From Anaerolineales bacterium (lineage in GTDB: Bacteria; Chloroflexota; Anaerolineae; Anaerolineales; UBA6663), in NCBI GenBank assembly GCA_016789165.1, contig JAEURL010000216.1, positions 1 to 8,358 of the forward strand: 8,358 nucleotides of DNA, in the 5' to 3' direction. A model generated the notes under the pieces. It was not told where the DNA came from. It saw only the letters and a list, made by a program, of their open reading frames with translations, and made no database searches. The translations under genes and the position numbers were made by a program. Below, in pieces: positions 1 to 5,380 of this stretch. Position 1 is the stretch's first letter. The number at the start of each line of letters is the position of its first letter.

Positions 1-1
1 G

Positions 2-1300
2 GACACGCTGGGAAAACTGGAGCTGCTCAGCAGCCAGATGGGCCTGGAGCCGGCGGAAGAGGCCAGCGGCCTGCAGCCGCCGGCTGGCGCGCCGCGTGCG
101 GTGCGGGAGGCCGGCCCTGGCTACGCCGCCGGCCCGGAACCTGGCCGGACCGGCCGGGCGCCGTGCGGGCATTCGCCGGCCGAGCTGCACCAGGCCATGC
201 AGACGCTCACCCAGGGCGCCCCGGACCCCGCGCCGGCCCTCGAGCGCAAGAAGCACTCCCTGGGCGTGAGCTACGCGGCCATGCCGGGCGGCCGGAAGAT
301 CGCGCTGCTCAAAACCCTGCTTACTTCGGCCTGCGAGCGGGATTGTTTCTATTGCCCGTTCCGGGCGCGCCGCAACTTCCGGCGCGCCACCTTCAAGCCG
401 GAGGAGATGGCCGGCGTTTTCAGCCAGATGCATAAGGCCGGCCTGGCGGAGGGCCTGTTCCTCAGCTCGGGCATTGCGGCCGGCGGCGTGCGCACTCAGG
501 ACCGCCTGATCGACGCTGCCGAGGTCCTGCGCCGCCAACACGTCTTCCGCGGCTATCTGCACCTCAAGCTCATGCCGGGCCTCGAGCGGGATCAACTCCT
601 GCGCGCCATGCAGCTGGCCGACCGCGTCTCCATCAACCTGGAGGCCCCCAACACGGACCGCCTGCGCCGGCTGGCCCCGCACAAGGTCTTCCTGGAAGAG
701 CTTCTCCAGCCGCTTAAGTGGGCGCACGAGATCCGGCAGACCCAGTCCGCGCACACGGCCCTGTTCGGGCGCTGGCCGTCGCTGGTGACTCAGTTTGTGG
801 TCGGCGGCGCGGGTGAGGACGATCTCGAAATCCTGTCCACCTCGGCCTACCTGATCCAAAAGCTGCGCCTGGCGCGCGTGTACTTCTCGGCCTTCCATCC
901 GGTGCCGGAGACGCCGCTGGAGAACCAGCCGCCGGAGGACCCCTGGCGCGAGCACCGTTTGTACCAGGCCTCTTTCCTCCTGCGCGATTACGGCTTTCAG
1001 CTGGAAGACCTGCCCTTCACCGGGGAGCGGCGCCTGCCGCTGGACCGCGACCCGAAGCAGGCCTGGGCCGAGGTCAACCTGAGCGAAGCGCCGGTGGAGG
1101 TGAACCGCGCCGAGCGCCGCGAGCTTCTGCGCGTGCCGGGCCTGGGGCCGAAGGGCGTGGAGGCCATCCTCCAGGCGCGCCGGAATGGCCGGCTGAAGGA
1201 CCTGCGCGATCTGCGGGCGCTGGGGGTCCTGGCCGACCGGGCCGCGCCCTTCATCCTGCTGGACGGCCGGGCGCCGGCCCGGCAGCTGCGGTTGTTTTAG
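2..1300 (+). CDS. Radical SAM protein with C-terminal helix-hairpin-helix, putative DNA modification/repair family (5' end cut by window)
   Basis: This is a radical SAM enzyme of the family named putative DNA modification/repair radical SAM protein (TIGR03916-like); its substrate is unknown. Numbering from the ATG at base 38, the cluster motif is C99-x3-C103-x2-C106, which would bind a 4Fe-4S cluster that cleaves S-adenosylmethionine. Other family blocks follow: EGLFLSSG (138-145), RGYLHLKLMPG (171-181), ADRVSINLEAP (194-204), the VYFSAFHPVP stretch (281-290) and REHRLYQASFLLRDYGF (304-320). A helix-hairpin-helix lies at about 354-381 (VNRAER, then LLRVPGLGPKGVEAIL), as in DNA-binding proteins. 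The frame is open to base 2, and the codons before the ATG read DTLGKLELLSSQ, which resembles the usual N-terminus of the family. The true start is therefore probably a few codons outside the window; no Shine-Dalgarno is well placed before base 38. Residues 10-50 are a Pro/Gly/Ala-rich stretch. The next gene starts 8 bases after the stop. Confidence 0.9.
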   Translation, partial: DTLGKLELLSSQMGLEPAEEASGLQPPAGAPRAVREAGPGYAAGPEPGRTGRAPCGHSPAELHQAMQTLTQGAPDPAPALERKKHSLGVSYAAMPGGRKIALLKTLLTSACERDCFYCPFRARRNFRRATFKPEEMAGVFSQMHKAGLAEGLFLSSGIAAGGVRTQDRLIDAAEVLRRQHVFRGYLHLKLMPGLERDQLLRAMQLADRVSINLEAPNTDRLRRLAPHKVFLEELLQPLKWAHEIRQTQSAHTALFGRWPSLVTQFVVGGAGEDDLEILSTSAYLIQKLRLARVYFSAFHPVPETPLENQPPEDPWREHRLYQASFLLRDYGFQLEDLPFTGERRLPLDRDPKQAWAEVNLSEAPVEVNRAERRELLRVPGLGPKGVEAILQARRNGRLKDLRDLRALGVLADRAAPFILLDGRAPARQLRLF

Positions 1301-1308
1301 GCCCGGCG

Positions 1309-1779
1309 ATGGCCGCCCTCAAGTTCGTGGTCACCCTCCAGCCCGGCAAAGCCGGCTCCAACCATCAGGTCCTGGCCGTGCTGAGCGCGGAACAAAGCGC
1401 GCGGCTGGGGTCCAAGCGCACGGTCAACGTCATCGGCACCCTGAACGGCCGGCCCTTCCAGAACTCCTTCCTCCCCGCCGGCGGCGGCCGGCATTATCTG
1501 GTAGTCTCCCAGGCTCTGCGCCAGGCCGCGCAGGTGGCGGCCGGCGACCGGGTCACCCTGGTCGTCGAGGTCGAGGCCTCGCCGCGCCCGGTGGAGGCGC
1601 CGGCTGACCTGCGCGCCGCCCTGGCCGCCGCGCCGGCGGCGCAGGCCGCCTGGGACCGCCTGCCGCCCTCCCACCGGCGCGAATACCTGGGCTACCTGGC
1701 GGAGGCCCGCCAACCGGAGACGCGCGCCCGCCGGCTGGCGCAGACGGTGGCCCGCCTCAGCACCCCGCCCAAATCCTGA
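1309..1779 (+). CDS. DUF1905 / YdeI-OmdA domain protein
   Basis: A 156-residue cytoplasmic protein with two domains. Residues 3-95 match DUF1905, a small beta-barrel-like domain: the strand pattern, the GTLNGRPFQNSFLPAGGG block at 43-60, and GDRVTLVVEVEASPR at 79-93. Residues 97-152 match the YdeI/OmpD-associated (OmdA) C-terminal domain: a PADLRAAL block, then W115-x-x-L, PSHRREYLGYLAEA (120-133) and PETRARRL (136-143). YdeI-type proteins have been linked to bacteriocin or peptide resistance, but the biochemical activity of this two-domain form is not established. The ATG lies 8 bases after the radical SAM stop with no strong Shine-Dalgarno, which suggests co-transcription and translational coupling. 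No signal peptide or membrane segment is visible. Family assignment is firm; function is not. Confidence 0.88.
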   Translation: MAALKFVVTLQPGKAGSNHQVLAVLSAEQSARLGSKRTVNVIGTLNGRPFQNSFLPAGGGRHYLVVSQALRQAAQVAAGDRVTLVVEVEASPRPVEAPADLRAALAAAPAAQAAWDRLPPSHRREYLGYLAEARQPETRARRLAQTVARLSTPPKS

Positions 1780-1812
1780 AGCCGGCCGGCCGGCTGGCGT
1801 ATAATGCCGGCA
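1776..1812 (+). promoter_or_regulatory. Sigma70-type promoter for the small membrane protein
   Basis: A perfect -10 box, TATAAT, lies at 1800-1805, and the start codon follows at 1829. The best -35 candidate, CTGAAG at 1776-1781, matches TTGACA at only 3 of 6 positions, with an 18-base spacer. Transcription would begin near 1811-1813, giving a leader of only about 17 bases. A TATAAT in sequence this GC-rich and just upstream of a gene is unlikely to be accidental. Confidence 0.6.
1780..1795. repeat. 16-base perfect palindrome after the YdeI-like gene
   Basis: The bases AGCCGGCCGGCCGGCT are a perfect 16-base palindrome that begins directly after the TGA stop codon (1777-1779). In RNA it could fold into a short GC-only hairpin at the end of the radical SAM/YdeI transcript, but no T tract follows. 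In DNA it lies in the -35 to -10 spacer of the next promoter and could be an operator. The genome is very rich in GCCGGC, so chance cannot be excluded. Confidence 0.5.
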
Positions 1813-1825
1813 TTTCCTGCCGGCA
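1805..1825 (+). repeat. Twin 8-base palindromes (TGCCGGCA) around the transcription start
   Basis: TGCCGGCA occurs at 1805-1812 and again at 1818-1825, separated by TTTCC. Because each copy is its own reverse complement, the pair is both a direct and an inverted repeat. As RNA it can form an 8-bp stem with a 5-base loop that ends three bases before the ATG at 1829. As DNA it overlaps the end of the -10 box and the expected start of transcription, the position of a typical repressor operator. Whether it acts at either level is inference. Confidence 0.45.
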
Positions 1826-1828
1826 CCC

Positions 1829-2233
1829 ATGTCATCTTCCGCCGCTGTCCCGCCGCCTCCGCCGCCCTCCCTGCGCGCCTTCATCGCCCTGGCCTGGCTG
1901 CTGGGCTGGGGGATGGTGCTGGATGGGCTCTATCAGCGGCTGTGGGGGGCCTTCCTGCCCTGGTGGCCGGCCGGGTGGCCGTGGGCGGCCGCCGCGCAGA
2001 GCCTGGGCCTCCAGCCGGTTGACACAGGCTGGCCCATCCTGTGCGTGGGCTTCGGCCTGCTGGGCGCCACCTTCGGGCTGTATAACCAGCGCCAATGGGC
2101 GTACGCTCTGGCCGTCGTCTCCGCGGCGCTGGCCCTGGCCTACGCCTGGCCCGGCACCTTTCTGGCCCTGCTCGCCCTGGGCCTGCTGGCGCTGCCGGCC
2201 ACCCGCCGGCACATCCAGCCGCCGCTGGCCTGA
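1829..2233 (+). CDS. Small hydrophobic membrane protein, family not recognised
   Basis: A 134-residue protein that I cannot assign to a named family. After a short N-terminus with six consecutive prolines (8-13), hydrophobic segments run at about 15-35, 69-84, 90-106 and 108-123, with a Trp/Ala-rich, weakly hydrophobic stretch at 43-58. It is probably an inner-membrane protein with three to four helices. The C-terminus (RRHIQPPLA) is basic, which favours a cytoplasmic location. The ATG at 1829 was chosen because it fits the TATAAT box at 1800-1805; there is no Shine-Dalgarno, so translation would start from a very short leader. It lies between two promoters and appears to be a single-gene unit. 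The alternative frames here lack the clean hydrophobic pattern. Confidence 0.65.
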   Translation: MSSSAAVPPPPPPSLRAFIALAWLLGWGMVLDGLYQRLWGAFLPWWPAGWPWAAAAQSLGLQPVDTGWPILCVGFGLLGATFGLYNQRQWAYALAVVSAALALAYAWPGTFLALLALGLLALPATRRHIQPPLA

Positions 2234-2235
2234 GC

Positions 2236-2262
2236 CGGAAGTCCCCCCTCGCCCGGCTTCCG
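2236..2262 (+). terminator. Possible weak hairpin after the small membrane protein gene
   Basis: CGGAAG at 2236-2241 can pair with CTTCCG at 2257-2262, enclosing a 15-base C-rich loop, immediately after the TGA at 2231-2233. Only a short GTTCT follows instead of a T tract, so this is a weak candidate for a terminator separating this gene from the promoter at 2271. Confidence 0.2.
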
Positions 2263-2270
2263 TTCTGGAC

Positions 2271-2276
2271 TACAAT
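2271..2276 (+). promoter_or_regulatory. -10 box (TACAAT) for the CNB-DUF1003 gene
   Basis: TACAAT, five of six bases of the -10 consensus, lies 38 bases before the ATG at 2315 and is followed at once by CCGCGCC. No convincing -35 box is visible 16-18 bases upstream. A good ribosome binding site (GTGGAGA, 2304-2310) sits five bases before the start codon, so the leader would be about 32 bases. Confidence 0.5.
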
Positions 2277-2314
2277 CCGCGCCAAGTTTTGCCCGACCGT
2301 GAAGTGGAGATGCT

Positions 2315-3187
2315 ATGGCCACTGATGCAGCCCTGCTGGCGGAAGTCCCCCTGTTTCAATTCCTGGATGAGCACGAACGCGCCAAGCTGGCCGGCCAGCT
2401 GGACGAGGTGAATTTCCCGGCCGGCCACTTGCTCTTCAAGGCCGGCGACCCCGGCGATTCGATGTACATCATCCGCTCCGGCGAAGTGGAGATCTTCTTC
2501 AAGGACAACACCGGCAACCGGGTCGTGCTGGAGCGCGCCACCCCGGGGCACTTCTTCGGCGAGCTCTCGCTGCTGGACCAGGGCACGCGCACCGCCAGCG
2601 CCGAGGCCGTCGTCGACGTGGAGGCCCTGCGCGTGGACCAGGCCGACCTGGACCAGTTGATCCGGGCTTACCCGCAAGCGGCTCTGGACCTGCTCTCGGC
2701 CATGGGCCGGCGCATGCGCGTCACCACCGAACTCCTACGCCATACCGCCTCGCGCAACGTCAACGAGGAGGTGGAGGACCGGCGCAGCGTGATCGACAAG
2801 GCCGCCGACTGGATCGCGGCCTTCAGCGGCAGCATCCCGTTCCTGGGCCTGCATGTGCTCTGGTTTGCGATCTGGGTCGGCTGGAATTCGGCCGCGCCCG
2901 AGGCGCAGCGCTTTGACCCGTTCCCCTACGGCCTGCTGACGATGATGGTCTCGCTGGAGGCCATCATCCTCTCGGTCTTTGTGCTGCTCAGCCAGAACCG
3001 CCAGATCGAAAAAGACCGCGTCCGCTCCGACATCGAATACGACGTCAACTTGAAGGCCGAGCTCGAGATCATGCAGCTGCACGAAAAGGTCGATCGGCTC
3101 ACCGAGGACGTGTTGACGCGCCTGGCGGCGCTGGAGCGCAAGCTAGACGGCAGTTCCCCGCTCGCCGGGGACCGGCGGGCGCGCTAG
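2315..3187 (+). CDS. Cyclic-nucleotide-binding domain fused to DUF1003 membrane domain
   Basis: A 290-residue protein. Residues 7-125 form a CRP-like cyclic-nucleotide-binding domain with the phosphate-binding cassette F81-G-E-L-S-L-L-D-Q-G-T-R92-T93-A. The E83 and R92 expected to contact the ribose and phosphate of cAMP or cGMP are present. No helix-turn-helix follows, so it is not a transcription factor. Residues 165-265 match DUF1003: FSGSIPFLGLHVLWFAIW, WN at 190-191, FDPFPYGLL at 200-208, SLEAIILSVFVLLSQNRQ, then DRVRSDIEYDVNLKAELEI. There are two membrane segments at about 174-190 and 207-226. The C-terminal part (228-277) is charged and likely helical or coiled coil. The probable role is a membrane protein gated or modulated by a cyclic nucleotide; the function of DUF1003 is unknown. 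The start is supported by GTGGAGA at 2304-2310. The stop overlaps that of the convergent phosphatase gene. Confidence 0.9.
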   Translation: MATDAALLAEVPLFQFLDEHERAKLAGQLDEVNFPAGHLLFKAGDPGDSMYIIRSGEVEIFFKDNTGNRVVLERATPGHFFGELSLLDQGTRTASAEAVVDVEALRVDQADLDQLIRAYPQAALDLLSAMGRRMRVTTELLRHTASRNVNEEVEDRRSVIDKAADWIAAFSGSIPFLGLHVLWFAIWVGWNSAAPEAQRFDPFPYGLLTMMVSLEAIILSVFVLLSQNRQIEKDRVRSDIEYDVNLKAELEIMQLHEKVDRLTEDVLTRLAALERKLDGSSPLAGDRRAR

Positions 3188-4167
3188 GCCCGCGCCGGTT
3201 CGGCCAGGCGCAGCTTGAGGAAAGCCAGCGGCGCCAGATACAGGGCCCAGAAGACGATCAGGGCGTAGCGCACATAGCGGCCGGCCTGGGCCAGCCAATC
3301 GGCGCCGCCTGGCAGGATGGCCCGCAGCCCCAGGAACAGCACCGCCACCCCGGCCACCCCCAGCAGGAAGCGCAGGGCGCGCTGGAGCAGCGGGCCGCCG
3401 GCGTCGAAGCGGGCGTGGCGCCGGACGAGCGCCAGGCCGGCCCCCAGCCCTAGCACCATGCCGGCCGTGCTCACCAGGCTGTCCGGCGCGCGCGGCGTGA
3501 TCGCCTCGCCGGTCTGGGCCAGGGCCGTCTGCGCCCAAAGCGGCAGGTCGGCCGGCGCCGGCACCAGCGCCAGGAGCACGGCGCCCAGCCCCAGGTAGGC
3601 CAGCGACACGGCTAGGGCCAGCGCCAGCTGCGCTCCCAGGCCCAGCCGGGCCAGCCGTGCCGCGAGCCCCTCGCCCCAGCGCCAGAACGCCCCCAGCAAC
3701 AGGCCGCCAAACAGCCAGCCTCCCACCAAGTTGCTGGGGAAGTGCATGCCCAGATAGACGCGCGAGAGCGCGATCAGGACGATGACGGCGATGGCGGCCG
3801 GCCAGGCCCAGGGCCGGCGGGCGGCGCTCGCCAGGTAGCCCCACATCACGGTGGCGTTGAGCGTATGGCTGGAGGGCTGGCCGTAGCTGGTCTCCACGTC
3901 GAAGGCCGCCACCTGCTCGGTCATCCAGTAGGGGCGCGGCCAGGCGAACGTGACCTTGAGCAGGTTGCTCAGGCCGTTGGAGGCGATCAGCAGGACGGCG
4001 GCGCGGGCGCCCACCGCCGGGCTGAGGCACCAGTACAGCAGCGGCATCACAAACAGGAAGAACTCCTCATTGCCCAGGAACGAGAAGGCCGTCATTACCC
4101 CCTGCAAGCCGGGTAGGCTTTGCAGCGCTTGCACCAGGTTGACTTCCCATTGAATGAAGCTGTCCAT
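3184..4167 (-). CDS. PAP2-superfamily membrane phosphatase
   Basis: A 327-residue integral membrane protein of the type 2 phosphatidic acid phosphatase superfamily, which removes phosphate from lipid phosphates such as phosphatidate or undecaprenyl diphosphate outside the membrane. The three catalytic motifs are visible: K71-x6-R78-P79, P98-S-S-H101 (general acid) and S135-R136-x5-H142 (nucleophile). The usual Asp four residues after H142 is Asn146 here. Hydrophobic helices flank the motifs (about 33-47, 52-66, 121-136, 149-162), and the C-terminal half (about 172-320) adds roughly five more, which makes the protein longer than the minimal family core of around 200 residues. The start has a strong Shine-Dalgarno, GGAGG, five bases upstream. 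It is the last gene of the probable peptidase-MFS-phosphatase unit, 30 bases after the MFS stop. The substrate cannot be told from sequence. Confidence 0.9.
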   Translation of the reverse strand: MDSFIQWEVNLVQALQSLPGLQGVMTAFSFLGNEEFFLFVMPLLYWCLSPAVGARAAVLLIASNGLSNLLKVTFAWPRPYWMTEQVAAFDVETSYGQPSSHTLNATVMWGYLASAARRPWAWPAAIAVIVLIALSRVYLGMHFPSNLVGGWLFGGLLLGAFWRWGEGLAARLARLGLGAQLALALAVSLAYLGLGAVLLALVPAPADLPLWAQTALAQTGEAITPRAPDSLVSTAGMVLGLGAGLALVRRHARFDAGGPLLQRALRFLLGVAGVAVLFLGLRAILPGGADWLAQAGRYVRYALIVFWALYLAPLAFLKLRLAEPARA

Positions 4168-4172
4168 GGTCC

Positions 4173-4177
4173 CCTCC
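4173..4177 (-). promoter_or_regulatory. Ribosome binding site of the PAP2 gene
   Basis: On the minus strand GGAGG (within GGAGGGG) stands five bases before the ATG at 4167. It is the strongest Shine-Dalgarno in the window and fixes the start. It suggests independent, efficient translation of the phosphatase rather than coupling to the upstream MFS gene, whose stop is at 4198-4200. Confidence 0.7.
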
Positions 4178-4197
4178 GAGATTGACTATTGGGCGGG

Positions 4198-5358
4198 TCA
4201 GACGGGTTCGCGGGCGGCGGCCTCGGGCTCCGAGTGGGCGTCACGGCGCGGCGCAAAGCGCCAGGCGAGCGGCAGCGCCAGCAGGCACAGCCCCAGGCCG
4301 ATCTGAAAGGGCAGGGCCGGCTGGGCCGCGTACAGGGCGCCGGCGGCCAGCGGGGCCAGCATCTGGGCCAGGGCCACCATCGTCTCGAGGATGCCGTAGG
4401 CCAGCCCGATCTCGCCCTGGCTGACCATCCGCCCCACCTGGGCCAGTGTCATGCTGACCGCCAGATTCCAGCCCGAGCGCAGCACGTAGACTCCGAACAG
4501 CATCGGCAGACTGCCGGTGGCCAGCAGCAGCGCCAGCGCGCCGCCGACCGCGCCCAGCGCGATCAGCAGGCCGATGCGCGGCCGGCTCAGCCGGCCGAAG
4601 ATCAGGTTGGCGGCCGTCACCCCCAGCGCGTTCACCGAGCCGAGCAGCCCGATCAGGGCCAGGTCCAGCCCGCGCACCTCCTGCAAAAAGTTGGGCATCA
4701 GCGGCAGGCCGAGCTGGAGCGCGAACAGCACAGTCACGGTCAGGACCAGAAAGCCCAGGAACGGCCGGTTGCGCAGCAGCGGCGCGTAGCGCGCCCCGCT
4801 GGAATGGGCCGGCACCACCGGCTGGGGGCGCAGGAGCAGCAGCACGCCGGTGGAGGCCAGGAACAGCAGCAGGCTGGCGCCGATGCTGTAGCGCAGGCCC
4901 ACGGTCTGCCCGATCCAGCCGCCGACGGCGGGCGAGATGATGCTGCCGGCCCAGAAGCCGGCGAAGACCAGGGTCAGCGCGCGCTGCACGGTCTGGGTGC
5001 CGCGCGCCTCGGTGATGTAGGCGCTGAGCGGGGAGAGCACGAAGCCGGTCAGGTTGTAGAGCATGAGCGCCGGGACGAACAGGCGCAGGTCCGGGGCCAG
5101 GAACATCAGCAGGGCGGCCAGCGCGCCCAGCCCGAAGCCGGCCACCAGCATGGTCTTGCGCCCCAGGTGGTCCGCCAGGTAGCCGGCCGGCAGGTGGGCC
5201 AGGCCGGCCGAGGCCGCGGCCAGTGAGAGCGCCGTGCCAATGCCCACGGGGTCCGCGCCCAGCTCACGCAGGTAGAGCGGCTGGACGAAGATGAACAGGC
5301 CCTCGCCCAACCCCCACAGCAGAAGCGCCAGGGTCACCAGGCGGTTATCACGGCTCAT
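4198..5358 (-). CDS. Major facilitator superfamily (MFS) transporter
   Basis: A 386-residue polytopic membrane protein with the MFS fold, about 12 hydrophobic segments in two halves. The signature motif A between helices 2 and 3 is clear: G59-YLADHLGR-K68. A cytoplasmic central loop (about 178-195, PQPVVPAHSSGARYAPLLRN) separates the halves. The repeat of motif A in the second half is reduced (IFGRLSRPRIG, about 254-264). The length is normal for the drug/sugar efflux-like groups of the family, but the sequence shows no substrate-specific residues that I recognise. It is probably a proton-coupled exporter or uptake carrier. The ATG lies 22 bases after the peptidase stop with only a weak AGG upstream, consistent with co-transcription. 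The C-terminus is hydrophilic. Confidence 0.88.
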   Translation of the reverse strand: MSRDNRLVTLALLLWGLGEGLFIFVQPLYLRELGADPVGIGTALSLAAASAGLAHLPAGYLADHLGRKTMLVAGFGLGALAALLMFLAPDLRLFVPALMLYNLTGFVLSPLSAYITEARGTQTVQRALTLVFAGFWAGSIISPAVGGWIGQTVGLRYSIGASLLLFLASTGVLLLLRPQPVVPAHSSGARYAPLLRNRPFLGFLVLTVTVLFALQLGLPLMPNFLQEVRGLDLALIGLLGSVNALGVTAANLIFGRLSRPRIGLLIALGAVGGALALLLATGSLPMLFGVYVLRSGWNLAVSMTLAQVGRMVSQGEIGLAYGILETMVALAQMLAPLAAGALYAAQPALPFQIGLGLCLLALPLAWRFAPRRDAHSEPEAAAREPV

Positions 5359-5380
5359 CGGCGGCGGCCTGGGCCGGTCT

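Noticed and set aside
1923..2411. A 162-codon plus-strand frame spanning the small membrane protein and the promoter of the next gene
   Set aside because: It is Arg/Pro/Ser/Trp-rich, bridges a probable promoter and the start of the CNB-DUF1003 gene, and has no domain; it is a shadow frame.
3143..4030. A 295-codon minus-strand frame overlapping the phosphatase in another frame
   Set aside because: It is Arg/Pro/Gly/Ala-rich without motifs or membrane helices, and it overlaps the PAP2 gene, which carries all its motifs in its own frame.
4178..4195. AATAGT/CAAT-like bases between the MFS and PAP2 genes as a separate promoter
   Set aside because: The match to TATAAT is poor compared with the four clear boxes in the window, and there is no -35 match; co-transcription is simpler.
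4189..5226. A 345-codon open frame on the plus strand, antisense to the MFS gene
   Set aside because: Its product is a monotonous Gln/Ala/Gly/Arg-rich string with no domain, as expected from the reverse complement of Leu/Ala-rich membrane helices. The minus-strand frame shows a clear MFS protein.
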